A stretch of DNA of 64,000 nucleotides from Closterium sp. Naga37s-1 (lineage: Eukaryota; Streptophyta; Zygnematophyceae; Desmidiales; Closteriaceae): assembly GCA_947471745.1 (NCBI GenBank), contig CANJKZ010000912.1:59721-123720 (forward strand), in the 5' to 3' direction. How positions within the stretch are numbered: position 1 is the first letter of the stretch; each line of letters starts with the position of its first letter. The notes beneath the pieces are model-generated. The model was not told the DNA's origin. It was given only the letters and a program-made list of their open reading frames with translations, and searched no databases. The translations under genes and the position numbers were made by a program. Below, piece by piece: positions 47,598-60,831 of the stretch.

Positions 47598-48641
47598 ACG
47601 ACAATCCCGTGCCCCGACCGGTACACACCCCTTGCCCGGGTCCCCCCTTCATAGTCACACCCCCTGCCCCCTCATGCCATCCGCTCCCCCCGCCCCTACC
47701 CTCCGCGTGCCCGCTCCCTCGCCGCCTCTTTTGACCCTCCCTGCCCCCCTCGCCGTTACCCACCGCTCGCCATTCGCTCCTCCCCGCCCGTGCCCTCCCC
47801 TCGTTTACCTTCGCCTCCCCCCTCCCCTCCTCTGCTGCACGCCTCTTCCTTCCCCTCGCTAACCCACTCCACTCCCTGCCCCTCCTCAATCCGCACCCTG
47901 CCCCTCGTTTCTCGCCCCCCTATGCTTGGTTTCTCCCCCCCTGCCCTTTGCTTTCCCCTCGTTACGCTCCCTTCTCCCCATCCCTGCTGCCCTCTTACCA
48001 CCATCAGCCCGTCCCCACCACCAGCCCCCCTCCCACCCTTCTCCCCCCCCCCTCTCCCTCTCTCTCTCTCTCTCTATCTCTCTCACTCTCTCTCTCTCTC
48101 TCTCTTTCTCTCGCACACACACACACACACACACTCCCCTCCCCCACCCCCCACCCACATCCTCCCGTTCTGCCCCTCCCTGCCCCTGTTCCACCCCCTC
48201 GCACGCCCCTCACCTCTCACCTCCGTTCAACTGGATTCCCCCCCTCTGGTGCATCCCTTGCATCGCTCGCCCCTCTGCTCACCCTCTGCCCGCCCCTTTT
48301 CCTTGCCCTCAGCTGGCCCAGCCCCTGCCCGTTGCTGCCCCTCCCCTTGCCCCCTCAACTCCCCTGCCCCCCGTACACCCCACTCCCGTCCAACCGCCCC
48401 CACCCTCCCCCGGCTGCCCGTTTCCGCTCTCCACCCCCGCGACCGTGTGCGGCTTCCAACCGCCCAACGGTGGTGCGCACGGGGCGTTTCTTCGCGCGGG
48501 CAAGCCTCCCCGGGGGCCCCCCACCCCGCTGACTCGTTGTTCGGGCAAAAAAACGGAAATAAAAAAGTCGGACGCGCTAAAATCGTCCTTTGTTTTTCCC
48601 GCTTGCCCCTCCCCGGCACGTGCCGAGCAAGGGGCATAAAT
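47598..48641. repeat. 5S intergenic spacer 33, S type
   Basis: 1,044 bp, matching spacer 29 in length and in its C run of 10. No gene. Confidence 0.93.
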
Positions 48642-48758
48642 GGGTACAACACGAGGACTTCCCGGGAGGTCACCCAGCCCAGTACTGCTCTCGCCCACCG
48701 GCGCTTAGCTTCGGAGTTCTGATGGGATCCGGCGTAGTAGCCGAGGTATGATCGTACC
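48642..48758 (-). rRNA. 5S ribosomal RNA, copy 34
   Basis: Identical gene. T4 at 48579-48582. L spacer on the 5' side. Confidence 0.97.
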
Positions 48759-49704
48759 ACGACAATCCCGTGCCCCGACCGGTACACACCCCTTGCCCGG
48801 GTCCCCCCTTCATAGTCACACCCCCTGCCCCCTCATGCCATCCGCTCCCCCCGCCCCTACCCTCCGCGTGCCCGCTCCCTCGCCGCCTCTTTTGACCCTC
48901 CCTGCCCCCCTCGCCGTTACCCACCGCTCGCCATTCGCTCCTCCCCGCCCGTGCCCTCCCCTCGTTTACCTTCGCCTCCCCCCTCCCCTCCTCTGCTGCA
49001 CGCCTCTTCCTTCCCCTCGCTAACCCACTCCACTCCCTGCCCCTCCTCAATCCGCACCCTGCCCCTCGTTTCTCGCCCCCCTACGCTTGGTTTCTCCCCT
49101 CCCTGCCCCTCGCCGCCTTTCTCCGCTCCCCACCTCCCCCCTCTCCCTGCCCCCCCACTCTCCTCCACTTGCCCTTGGCTTCCCACCTCCCTGCCCCACC
49201 TTTCCCCCCTCCGTGTGCTCAGCTTCTCCCCTCCCTGCCTCTCCCTCCTCCCCGCCCTGCCCCTCATTTTCCGCCCCCCCACGCCCGGTTTCTCCCCTCC
49301 CTGCACCTCCCTTTCTTTCTCCGTGCCTCTCCTTTGCTCCCTCCCTGCCCCCGCCTGCCCATGCCCCTGTCTTTGGTTTCTCCCCTCCCTGCCCCACGTT
49401 TCTTCCCTCCCTGAGATCACCTTGTACCCCCTCTGCCCCTCCCTTGTTCTCCCCGCACCCATTGCTTCTCCCCTCCCTGCCCTTGATTTCCCGCACCCCT
49501 GCCCTTGTTTCCTACCATCCATGCCCCTCGTTTCCCCTCTTTGTACGTTCACCCTCTTCCCTCCCTGCCCCTCCCTTCCTCCCCCCCTGCCCTTTGCTTT
49601 CCCCTCGTTACGCTCCCTTCTCCCCATCCCTGCTGCCCTCTTACCACCATCAGCCCGTCCCCACCACCAGCCCCCCTCCCACCCTTCTCCCCCCCCCCCT
49701 CTCC

Positions 49705-49738
<34 letters not shown>

Positions 49739-50264
49739 CACACACACACACACACACTCCCCTCCCCCACCCCCCACCCACATCCTCCCGTTCTGCCCCT
49801 CCCTGCCCCTGTTCCACCCCCTCGCACGCCCCTCACCTCTCACCTCCGTTCAACTGGATTCCCCCCCTCTGGTGCATCCCTTGCATCGCTCGCCCCTCTG
49901 CTCACCCTCTGCCCGCCCCTTTTCCTTGCCCTCAGCTGGCCCAGCCCCTGCCCGTTGCTGCCCCTCCCCTTGCCCCCTCAACTCCCCTGCCCCCCGTACA
50001 CCCCACTCCCGTCCAACCGCCCCCACCCTCCCCCGGCTGCCCGTTTCCGCTCTCCACCCCCGCGACCGTGTGCGGCTTCCAACCGCCCAACGGTGGTGCG
50101 CACGGGGCGTTTCTTCGCGCGGGCAAGCCTCCCCGGGGGCCCCCCACCCCGCTGACTCGTTGTTCGGGCAAAAAAACGGAAATAAAAAAGTCGGACGCGC
50201 TAAAATCGTCCTTTGTTTTTCCCGCTTGCCCCTCCCCGGCACGTGCCGAGCAAGGGGCATAAAT
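48759..50264. repeat. 5S intergenic spacer 34, L type
   Basis: 1,506 bp. No gene. Confidence 0.93.
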
Positions 50265-50381
50265 GGGTACAACACGAGGACTTCCCGGGAGGTCACCCAG
50301 CCCAGTACTGCTCTCGCCCACCGGCGCTTAGCTTCGGAGTTCTGATGGGATCCGGCGTAGTAGCCGAGGTATGATCGTACC
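50265..50381 (-). rRNA. 5S ribosomal RNA, copy 35
   Basis: Identical gene. T4 at 50202-50205. L spacers on both sides. Confidence 0.97.
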
Positions 50382-51321
50382 ACGACAATCCCGTGCCCCG
50401 ACCGGTACACACCCCTTGCCCGGGTCCCCCCTTCATAGTCACACCCCCTGCCCCCTCATGCCATCCGCTCCCCCCGCCCCTACCCTCCGCGTGCCCGCTC
50501 CCTCGCCGCCTCTTTTGACCCTCCCTGCCCCCCTCGCCGTTACCCACCGCTCGCCATTCGCTCCTCCCCGCCCGTGCCCTCCCCTCGTTTACCTTCGCCT
50601 CCCCCCTCCCCTCCTCTGCTGCACGCCTCTTCCTTCCCCTCGCTAACCCACTCCACTCCCTGCCCCTCCTCAATCCGCACCCTGCCCCTCGTTTCTCGCC
50701 CCCCTACGCTTGGTTTCTCCCCTCCCTGCCCCTCGCCGCCTTTCTCCGCTCCCCACCTCCCCCCTCTCCCTGCCCCCCCACTCTCCTCCACTTGCCCTTG
50801 GCTTCCCACCTCCCTGCCCCACCTTTCCCCCCTCCGTGTGCTCAGCTTCTCCCCTCCCTGCCTCTCCCTCCTCCCCGCCCTGCCCCTCATTTTCCGCCCC
50901 CCCACGCCCGGTTTCTCCCCTCCCTGCACCTCCCTTTCTTTCTCCGTGCCTCTCCTTTGCTCCCTCCCTGCCCCCGCCTGCCCATGCCCCTGTCTTTGGT
51001 TTCTCCCCTCCCTGCCCCACGTTTCTTCCCTCCCTGAGATCACCTTGTACCCCCTCTGCCCCTCCCTTGTTCTCCCCGCACCCATTGCTTCTCCCCTCCC
51101 TGCCCTTGATTTCCCGCACCCCTGCCCTTGTTTCCTACCATCCATGCCCCTCGTTTCCCCTCTTTGTACGTTCACCCTCTTCCCTCCCTGCCCCTCCCTT
51201 CCTCCCCCCCTGCCCTTTGCTTTCCCCTCGTTACGCTCCCTTCTCCCCATCCCTGCTGCCCTCTTACCACCATCAGCCCGTCCCCACCACCAGCCCCCCT
51301 CCCACCCTTCTCCCCCCCCCC

Positions 51322-51363
<42 letters not shown>

Positions 51364-51890
51364 CACACACACACACACACACTCCCCTCCCCCACCCCCC
51401 ACCCACATCCTCCCGTTCTGCCCCTCCCTGCCCCTGTTCCACCCCCTCGCACGCCCCTCACCTCTCACCTCCGTTCAACTGGATTCCCCCCCTCTGGTGC
51501 ATCCCTTGCATCGCTCGCCCCTCTGCTCACCCTCTGCCCGCCCCTTTTCCTTGCCCTCAGCTGGCCCAGCCCCTGCCCGTTGCTGCCCCTCCCCTTGCCC
51601 CCTCAACTCCCCTGCCCCCCGTACACCCCACTCCCGTCCAACCGCCCCCACCCTCCCCCGGCTGCCCGTTTCCGCTCTCCACCCCCGCGACCGTGTGCGG
51701 CTTCCAACCGCCCAACGGTGGTGCGCACGGGGCGTTTCTTCGCGCGGGCAAGCCTCCCCGGGGGCCCCCCACCCCGCTGACTCGTTGTTCGGGCAAAAAA
51801 AACGGAAATAAAAAAGTCGGACGCGCTAAAATCGTCCTTTGTTTTTCCCGCTTGCCCCTCCCCGGCACGTGCCGAGCAAGGGGCATAAAT
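50382..51890. repeat. 5S intergenic spacer 35, L type
   Basis: 1,509 bp, slightly longer CT tract. No gene. Confidence 0.93.
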
Positions 51891-52007
51891 GGGTACAACA
51901 CGAGGACTTCCCGGGAGGTCACCCAGCCCAGTACTGCTCTCGCCCACCGGCGCTTAGCTTCGGAGTTCTGATGGGATCCGGCGTAGTAGCCGAGGTATGA
52001 TCGTACC
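51891..52007 (-). rRNA. 5S ribosomal RNA, copy 36
   Basis: Identical gene. T4 at 51828-51831. L spacers on both sides. Confidence 0.97.
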
Positions 52008-52953
52008 ACGACAATCCCGTGCCCCGACCGGTACACACCCCTTGCCCGGGTCCCCCCTTCATAGTCACACCCCCTGCCCCCTCATGCCATCCGCTCCCCC
52101 CGCCCCTACCCTCCGCGTGCCCGCTCCCTCGCCGCCTCTTTTGACCCTCCCTGCCCCCCTCGCCGTTACCCACCGCTCGCCATTCGCTCCTCCCCGCCCG
52201 TGCCCTCCCCTCGTTTACCTTCGCCTCCCCCCTCCCCTCCTCTGCTGCACGCCTCTTCCTTCCCCTCGCTAACCCACTCCACTCCCTGCCCCTCCTCAAT
52301 CCGCACCCTGCCCCTCGTTTCTCGCCCCCCTACGCTTGGTTTCTCCCCTCCCTGCCCCTCGCCGCCTTTCTCCGCTCCCCACCTCCCCCCTCTCCCTGCC
52401 CCCCCACTCTCCTCCACTTGCCCTTGGCTTCCCACCTCCCTGCCCCACCTTTCCCCCCTCCGTGTGCTCAGCTTCTCCCCTCCCTGCCTCTCCCTCCTCC
52501 CCGCCCTGCCCCTCATTTTCCGCCCCCCCACGCCCGGTTTCTCCCCTCCCTGCACCTCCCTTTCTTTCTCCGTGCCTCTCCTTTGCTCCCTCCCTGCCCC
52601 CGCCTGCCCATGCCCCTGTCTTTGGTTTCTCCCCTCCCTGCCCCACGTTTCTTCCCTCCCTGAGATCACCTTGTACCCCCTCTGCCCCTCCCTTGTTCTC
52701 CCCGCACCCATTGCTTCTCCCCTCCCTGCCCTTGATTTCCCGCACCCCTGCCCTTGTTTCCTACCATCCATGCCCCTCGTTTCCCCTCTTTGTACGTTCA
52801 CCCTCTTCCCTCCCTGCCCCTCCCTTCCTCCCCCCCTGCCCTTTGCTTTCCCCTCGTTACGCTCCCTTCTCCCCATCCCTGCTGCCCTCTTACCACCATC
52901 AGCCCGTCCCCACCACCAGCCCCCCTCCCACCCTTCTCCCCCCCCCCCTCTCC

Positions 52954-52987
<34 letters not shown>

Positions 52988-53513
52988 CACACACACACAC
53001 ACACACTCCCCTCCCCCACCCCCCACCCACATCCTCCCGTTCTGCCCCTCCCTGCCCCTGTTCCACCCCCTCGCACGCCCCTCACCTCTCACCTCCGTTC
53101 AACTGGATTCCCCCCCTCTGGTGCATCCCTTGCATCGCTCGCCCCTCTGCTCACCCTCTGCCCGCCCCTTTTCCTTGCCCTCAGCTGGCCCAGCCCCTGC
53201 CCGTTGCTGCCCCTCCCCTTGCCCCCTCAACTCCCCTGCCCCCCGTACACCCCACTCCCGTCCAACCGCCCCCACCCTCCCCCGGCTGCCCGTTTCCGCT
53301 CTCCACCCCCGCGACCGTGTGCGGCTTCCAACCGCCCAACGGTGGTGCGCACGGGGCGTTTCTTCGCGCGGGCAAGCCTCCCCGGGGGCCCCCCACCCCG
53401 CTGACTCGTTGTTCGGGCAAAAAAACGGAAATAAAAAAGTCGGACGCGCTAAAATCGTCCTTTGTTTTTCCCGCTTGCCCCTCCCCGGCACGTGCCGAGC
53501 AAGGGGCATAAAT
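52008..53513. repeat. 5S intergenic spacer 36, L type
   Basis: 1,506 bp. No gene. Confidence 0.93.
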
Positions 53514-53630
53514 GGGTACAACACGAGGACTTCCCGGGAGGTCACCCAGCCCAGTACTGCTCTCGCCCACCGGCGCTTAGCTTCGGAGTTCTGATGGGAT
53601 CCGGCGTAGTAGCCGAGGTATGATCGTACC
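53514..53630 (-). rRNA. 5S ribosomal RNA, copy 37
   Basis: Identical gene. T4 at 53451-53454. S spacer on the 5' side. Confidence 0.97.
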
Positions 53631-54117
53631 ACGACAATCCCGTGCCCCGACCGGTACACACCCCTTGCCCGGGTCCCCCCTTCATAGTCACACCCCCTGC
53701 CCCCTCATGCCATCCGCTCCCCCCGCCCCTACCCTCCGCGTGCCCGCTCCCTCGCCGCCTCTTTTGACCCTCCCTGCCCCCCTCGCCGTTACCCACCGCT
53801 CGCCATTCGCTCCTCCCCGCCCGTGCCCTCCCCTCGTTTACCTTCGCCTCCCCCCTCCCCTCCTCTGCTGCACGCCTCTTCCTTCCCCTCGCTAACCCAC
53901 TCCACTCCCTGCCCCTCCTCAATCCGCACCCTGCCCCTCGTTTCTCGCCCCCCTATGCTTGGTTTCTCCCCCCCTGCCCTTTGCTTTCCCCTCGTTACGC
54001 TCCCTTCTCCCCATCCCTGCTGCCCTCTTACCACCATCAGCCCGTCCCCACCACCAGCCCCCCTCCCACCCTTCTCCCCCCCCCCTCCCTCTCTCTCTCT
54101 CTCTCTATCTCTCTCAC

Positions 54118-54148
<31 letters not shown>

Positions 54149-54675
54149 CACACACACACACACACACTCCCCTCCCCCACCCCCCACCCACATCCTCCCG
54201 TTCTGCCCCTCCCTGCCCCTGTTCCACCCCCTCGCACGCCCCTCACCTCTCACCTCCGTTCAACTGGATTCCCCCCCTCTGGTGCATCCCTTGCATCGCT
54301 CGCCCCTCTGCTCACCCTCTGCCCGCCCCTTTTCCTTGCCCTCAGCTGGCCCAGCCCCTGCCCGTTGCTGCCCCTCCCCTTGCCCCCTCAACTCCCCTGC
54401 CCCCCGTACACCCCACTCCCGTCCAACCGCCCCCACCCTCCCCCGGCTGCCCGTTTCCGCTCTCCACCCCCGCGACCGTGTGCGGCTTCCAACCGCCCAA
54501 CGGTGGTGCGCACGGGGCGTTTCTTCGCGCGGGCAAGCCTCCCCGGGGGCCCCCCACCCCGCTGACTCGTTGTTCGGGCAAAAAAAACGGAAATAAAAAA
54601 GTCGGACGCGCTAAAATCGTCCTTTGTTTTTCCCGCTTGCCCCTCCCCGGCACGTGCCGAGCAAGGGGCATAAAT
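53631..54675. repeat. 5S intergenic spacer 37, S type
   Basis: 1,045 bp. The C run (10) is followed by TCCCTCT rather than TCTCCCTCT, a private two-base loss near 54086. No gene. Confidence 0.93.
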
Positions 54676-54792
54676 GGGTACAACACGAGGACTTCCCGGG
54701 AGGTCACCCAGCCCAGTACTGCTCTCGCCCACCGGCGCTTAGCTTCGGAGTTCTGATGGGATCCGGCGTAGTAGCCGAGGTATGATCGTACC
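54676..54792 (-). rRNA. 5S ribosomal RNA, copy 38
   Basis: Identical gene. T4 at 54613-54616. L spacer on the 5' side. Confidence 0.97.
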
Positions 54793-55738
54793 ACGACAAT
54801 CCCGTGCCCCGACCGGTACACACCCCTTGCCCGGGTCCCCCCTTCATAGTCACACCCCCTGCCCCCTCATGCCATCCGCTCCCCCCGCCCCTACCCTCCG
54901 CGTGCCCGCTCCCTCGCCGCCTCTTTTGACCCTCCCTGCCCCCCTCGCCGTTACCCACCGCTCGCCATTCGCTCCTCCCCGCCCGTGCCCTCCCCTCGTT
55001 TACCTTCGCCTCCCCCCTCCCCTCCTCTGCTGCACGCCTCTTCCTTCCCCTCGCTAACCCACTCCACTCCCTGCCCCTCCTCAATCCGCACCCTGCCCCT
55101 CGTTTCTCGCCCCCCTACGCTTGGTTTCTCCCCTCCCTGCCCCTCGCCGCCTTTCTCCGCTCCCCACCTCCCCCCTCTCCCTGCCCCCCCACTCTCCTCC
55201 ACTTGCCCTTGGCTTCCCACCTCCCTGCCCCACCTTTCCCCCCTCCGTGTGCTCAGCTTCTCCCCTCCCTGCCTCTCCCTCCTCCCCGCCCTGCCCCTCA
55301 TTTTCCGCCCCCCACGCCCGGTTTCTCCCCTCCCTGCACCTCCCTTTCTTTCTCCGTGCCTCTCCTTTGCTCCCTCCCTGCCCCCGCCTGCCCATGCCCC
55401 TGTCTTTGGTTTCTCCCCTCCCTGCCCCACGTTTCTTCCCTCCCTGAGATCACCTTGTACCCCCTCTGCCCCTCCCTTGTTCTCCCCGCACCCATTGCTT
55501 CTCCCCTCCCTGCCCTTGATTTCCCGCACCCCTGCCCTTGTTTCCTACCATCCATGCCCCTCGTTTCCCCTCTTTGTACGTTCACCCTCTTCCCTCCCTG
55601 CCCCTCCCTTCCTCCCCCCCTGCCCTTTGCTTTCCCCTCGTTACGCTCCCTTCTCCCCATCCCTGCTGCCCTCTTACCACCATCAGCCCGTCCCCACCAC
55701 CAGCCCCCCTCCCACCCTTCTCCCCCCCCCCCCTCTCC

Positions 55739-55772
<34 letters not shown>

Positions 55773-56299
55773 CACACACACACACACACACTCCCCTCCC
55801 CCACCCCCCACCCACATCCTCCCGTTCTGCCCCTCCCTGCCCCTGTTCCACCCCCTCGCACGCCCCTCACCTCTCACCTCCGTTCAACTGGATTCCCCCC
55901 CTCTGGTGCATCCCTTGCATCGCTCGCCCCTCTGCTCACCCTCTGCCCGCCCCTTTTCCTTGCCCTCAGCTGGCCCAGCCCCTGCCCGTTGCTGCCCCTC
56001 CCCTTGCCCCCTCAACTCCCCTGCCCCCCGTACACCCCACTCCCGTCCAACCGCCCCCACCCTCCCCCGGCTGCCCGTTTCCGCTCTCCACCCCCGCGAC
56101 CGTGTGCGGCTTCCAACCGCCCAACGGTGGTGCGCACGGGGCGTTTCTTCGCGCGGGCAAGCCTCCCCGGGGGCCCCCCACCCCGCTGACTCGTTGTTCG
56201 GGCAAAAAAAACGGAAATAAAAAAGTCGGACGCGCTAAAATCGTCCTTTGTTTTTCCCGCTTGCCCCTCCCCGGCACGTGCCGAGCAAGGGGCATAAAT
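54793..56299. repeat. 5S intergenic spacer 38, L type
   Basis: 1,507 bp. One C fewer in the CCGC(n)ACG run near 55308-55313 (six instead of seven), shared with spacer 41. No gene. Confidence 0.93.
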
Positions 56300-56416
56300 G
56301 GGTACAACACGAGGACTTCCCGGGAGGTCACCCAGCCCAGTACTGCTCTCGCCCACCGGCGCTTAGCTTCGGAGTTCTGATGGGATCCGGCGTAGTAGCC
56401 GAGGTATGATCGTACC
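56300..56416 (-). rRNA. 5S ribosomal RNA, copy 39
   Basis: Identical gene. T4 at 56237-56240. S spacer on the 5' side. Confidence 0.97.
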
Positions 56417-56907
56417 ACGACAATCCCGTGCCCCGACCGGTACACACCCCTTGCCCGGGTCCCCCCTTCATAGTCACACCCCCTGCCCCCTCATGCCATC
56501 CGCTCCCCCCGCCCCTACCCTCCGCGTGCCCGCTCCCTCGCCGCCTCTTTTGACCCTCCCTGCCCCCCTCGCCGTTACCCACCGCTCGCCATTCGCTCCT
56601 CCCCGCCCGTGCCCTCCCCTCGTTTACCTTCGCCTCCCCCCTCCCCTCCTCTGCTGCACGCCTCTTCCTTCCCCTCGCTAACCCACTCCACTCCCTGCCC
56701 CTCCTCAATCCGCACCCTGCCCCTCGTTTCTCGCCCCCCTATGCTTGGTTTCTCCCCCCCTGCCCTTTGCTTTCCCCTCGTTACGCTCCCTTCTCCCCAT
56801 CCCTGCTGCCCTCTTACCACCATCAGCCCGTCCCCACCACCAGCCCCCCTCCCACCCTTCTCCCCCCCCCCCCTCTCCCTCTCTCTCTCTCTCTCTATCT
56901 CTCTCAC

Positions 56908-56938
<31 letters not shown>

Positions 56939-57465
56939 CACACACACACACACACACTCCCCTCCCCCACCCCCCACCCACATCCTCCCGTTCTGCCCCT
57001 CCCTGCCCCTGTTCCACCCCCTCGCACGCCCCTCACCTCTCACCTCCGTTCAACTGGATTCCCCCCCTCTGGTGCATCCCTTGCATCGCTCGCCCCTCTG
57101 CTCACCCTCTGCCCGCCCCTTTTCCTTGCCCTCAGCTGGCCCAGCCCCTGCCCGTTGCTGCCCCTCCCCTTGCCCCCTCAACTCCCCTGCCCCCCGTACA
57201 CCCCACTCCCGTCCAACCGCCCCCACCCTCCCCCGGCTGCCCGTTTCCGCTCTCCACCCCCGCGACCGTGTGCGGCTTCCAACCGCCCAACGGTGGTGCG
57301 CACGGGGCGTTTCTTCGCGCGGGCAAGCCTCCCCGGGGGCCCCCCACCCCGCTGACTCGTTGTTCGGGCAAAAAAAACGGAAATAAAAAAGTCGGACGCG
57401 CTAAAATCGTCCTTTGTTTTTCCCGCTTGCCCCTCCCCGGCACGTGCCGAGCAAGGGGCATAAAT
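56417..57465. repeat. 5S intergenic spacer 39, S type
   Basis: 1,049 bp. C run of 12, unusual for an S unit. No gene. Confidence 0.93.
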
Positions 57466-57582
57466 GGGTACAACACGAGGACTTCCCGGGAGGTCACCCA
57501 GCCCAGTACTGCTCTCGCCCACCGGCGCTTAGCTTCGGAGTTCTGATGGGATCCGGCGTAGTAGCCGAGGTATGATCGTACC
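57466..57582 (-). rRNA. 5S ribosomal RNA, copy 40
   Basis: Identical gene. T4 at 57403-57406. L spacer on the 5' side. Confidence 0.97.
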
Positions 57583-58527
57583 ACGACAATCCCGTGCCCC
57601 GACCGGTACACACCCCTTGCCCGGGTCCCCCCTTCATAGTCACACCCCCTGCCCCCTCATGCCATCCGCTCCCCCCGCCCCTACCCTCCGCGTGCCCGCT
57701 CCCTCGCCGCCTCTTTTGACCCTCCCTGCCCCCCTCGCCGTTACCCACCGCTCGCCATTCGCTCCTCCCCGCCCGTGCCCTCCCCTCGTTTACCTTCGCC
57801 TCCCCCCTCCCCTCCTCTGCTGCACGCCTCTTCCTTCCCCTCGCTAACCCACTCCACTCCCTGCCCCTCCTCAATCCGCACCCTGCCCCTCGTTTCTCGC
57901 CCCCCTACGCTTGGTTTCTCCCCTCCCTGCCCCTCGCCGCCTTTCTCCGCTCCCCACCTCCCCCCTCTCCCTGCCCCCCCACTCTCCTCCACTTGCCCTT
58001 GGCTTCCCACCTCCCTGCCCCACCTTTCCCCCCTCCGTGTGCTCAGCTTCTCCCCTCCCTGCCTCTCCCTCCTCCCCGCCCTGCCCCTCATTTTCCGCCC
58101 CCCCACGCCCGGTTTCTCCCCTCCCTGCACCTCCCTTTCTTTCTCCGTGCCTCTCCTTTGCTCCCTCCCTGCCCCCGCCTGCCCATGCCCCTGTCTTTGG
58201 TTTCTCCCCTCCCTGCCCCACGTTTCTTCCCTCCCTGAGATCACCTTGTACCCCCTCTGCCCCTCCCTTGTTCTCCCCGCACCCATTGCTTCTCCCCTCC
58301 CTGCCCTTGATTTCCCGCACCCCTGCCCTTGTTTCCTACCATCCATGCCCCTCGTTTCCCCTCTTTGTACGTTCACCCTCTTCCCTCCCTGCCCCTCCCT
58401 TCCTCCCCCCTGCCCTTTGCTTTCCCCTCGTTACGCTCCCTTCTCCCCATCCCTGCTGCCCTCTTACCACCATCAGCCCGTCCCCACCACCAGCCCCCCT
58501 CCCACCCTTCTCCCCCCCCCCCTCTCC

Positions 58528-58561
<34 letters not shown>

Positions 58562-59089
58562 CACACACACACACACACACTCCCCTCCCCCACCCCCCAC
58601 CCACATCCTCCCGTTCTGCCCCTCCCTGCCCCTGTTCCACCCCCTCGCACGCCCCTCACCTCTCACCTCCGTTCAACTGGATTCCCCCCCTCTGGTGCAT
58701 CCCTTGCATCGCTCGCCCCTCTGCTCACCCTCTGCCCGCCCCTTTTCCTTGCCCTCAGCTGGCCCAGCCCCTGCCCGTTGCTGCCCCTCCCCTTGCCCCC
58801 TCAACTCCCCTGCCCCCCGTACACCCCACTCCCGTCCAACCGCCCCCACCCTCCCCCGGCTGCCCGTTTCCGCTCTCCACCCCCGCGACCGTGTGCGGCT
58901 TCCAACCGCCCAACGGTGGTGCGCACGGGGCGTTTCTTCGCGCGGGCAAGCCTCCCCGGGGGCCCCCCACCCCGCTGACTCGTTGTTCGGGCAAAAAAAA
59001 CGGAAATAAAAAAGTCGGACGCGCTAAAATCGTCCTTTGTTTTTTCCCGCTTGCCCCTCCCCGGCACGTGCCGAGCAAGGGGCATAAAT
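57583..59089. repeat. 5S intergenic spacer 40, L type
   Basis: 1,507 bp. One C fewer in the run at 58405-58410 and one extra T in the T run ending near 59045. No gene. Confidence 0.93.
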
Positions 59090-59206
59090 GGGTACAACAC
59101 GAGGACTTCCCGGGAGGTCACCCAGCCCAGTACTGCTCTCGCCCACCGGCGCTTAGCTTCGGAGTTCTGATGGGATCCGGCGTAGTAGCCGAGGTATGAT
59201 CGTACC
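59090..59206 (-). rRNA. 5S ribosomal RNA, copy 41
   Basis: Identical gene. T4 at 59026-59029, one base further away because of the extra T in the trailer. L spacers on both sides. Confidence 0.97.
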
Positions 59207-60151
59207 ACGACAATCCCGTGCCCCGACCGGTACACACCCCTTGCCCGGGTCCCCCCTTCATAGTCACACCCCCTGCCCCCTCATGCCATCCGCTCCCCCC
59301 GCCCCTACCCTCCGCGTGCCCGCTCCCTCGCCGCCTCTTTTGACCCTCCCTGCCCCCCTCGCCGTTACCCACCGCTCGCCATTCGCTCCTCCCCGCCCGT
59401 GCCCTCCCCTCGTTTACCTTCGCCTCCCCCCTCCCCTCCTCTGCTGCACGCCTCTTCCTTCCCCTCGCTAACCCACTCCACTCCCTGCCCCTCCTCAATC
59501 CGCACCCTGCCCCTCGTTTCTCGCCCCCCTACGCTTGGTTTCTCCCCTCCCTGCCCCTCGCCGCCTTTCTCCGCTCCCCACCTCCCCCCTCTCCCTGCCC
59601 CCCCACTCTCCTCCACTTGCCCTTGGCTTCCCACCTCCCTGCCCCACCTTTCCCCCTCCGTGTGCTCAGCTTCTCCCCTCCCTGCCTCTCCCTCCTCCCC
59701 GCCCTGCCCCTCATTTTCCGCCCCCCACGCCCGGTTTCTCCCCTCCCTGCACCTCCCTTTCTTTCTCCGTGCCTCTCCTTTGCTCCCTCCCTGCCCCCGC
59801 CTGCCCATGCCCCTGTCTTTGGTTTCTCCCCTCCCTGCCCCACGTTTCTTCCCTCCCTGAGATCACCTTGTACCCCCTCTGCCCCTCCCTTGTTCTCCCC
59901 GCACCCATTGCTTCTCCCCTCCCTGCCCTTGATTTCCCGCACCCCTGCCCTTGTTTCCTACCATCCATGCCCCTCGTTTCCCCTCTTTGTACGTTCACCC
60001 TCTTCCCTCCCTGCCCCTCCCTTCCTCCCCCCCTGCCCTTTGCTTTCCCCTCGTTACGCTCCCTTCTCCCCATCCCTGCTGCCCTCTTACCACCATCAGC
60101 CCGTCCCCACCACCAGCCCCCCTCCCACCCTTCTCCCCCCCCCCCCTCTCC

Positions 60152-60185
<34 letters not shown>

Positions 60186-60714
60186 CACACACACACACAC
60201 ACACTCCCCTCCCCCACCCCCCACCCACATCCTCCCGTTCTGCCCCTCCCTGCCCCTGTTCCACCCCCTCGCACGCCCCTCACCTCTCACCTCCGTTCAA
60301 CTGGATTCCCCCCCTCTGGTGCATCCCTTGCATCGCTCGCCCCTCTGCTCACCCTCTGCCCGCCCCTTTTCCTTGCCCTCAGCTGGCCCAGCCCCTGCCC
60401 GTTGCTGCCCCTCCCCTTGCCCCCTCAACTCCCCTGCCCCCCGTACACCCCACTCCCGTCCAACCGCCCCCACCCTCCCCCGGCTGCCCGTTTCCGCTCT
60501 CCACCCCCGCGACCGTGTGCGGCTTCCAACCGCCCAACGGTGGTGCGCACGGGGCGTTTCTTCGCGCGGGCAAGCCTCCCCGGGGGCCCCCCACCCCGCT
60601 GACTCGTTGTTCGAGGCAAAAAAAAACGGAAATAAAAAAGTCGGACGCGCTAAAATCGTCCTTTGTTTTTCCCGCTTGCCCCTCCCCGGCACGTGCCGAG
60701 CAAGGGGCATAAAT
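59207..60714. repeat. 5S intergenic spacer 41, L type
   Basis: 1,508 bp. One C fewer at about 59652-59656 and at 59721-59726, and CGAGGC in place of CGGGC at 60612-60617, before an A9 run. No gene. Confidence 0.93.
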
Positions 60715-60831
60715 GGGTACAACACGAGGACTTCCCGGGAGGTCACCCAGCCCAGTACTGCTCTCGCCCACCGGCGCTTAGCTTCGGAGTTCTGATGGGA
60801 TCCGGCGTAGTAGCCGAGGTATGATCGTACC
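60715..60831 (-). rRNA. 5S ribosomal RNA, copy 42
   Basis: Identical gene. T4 at 60652-60655. The 5'-side spacer is the indel-rich S unit. Confidence 0.97.
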
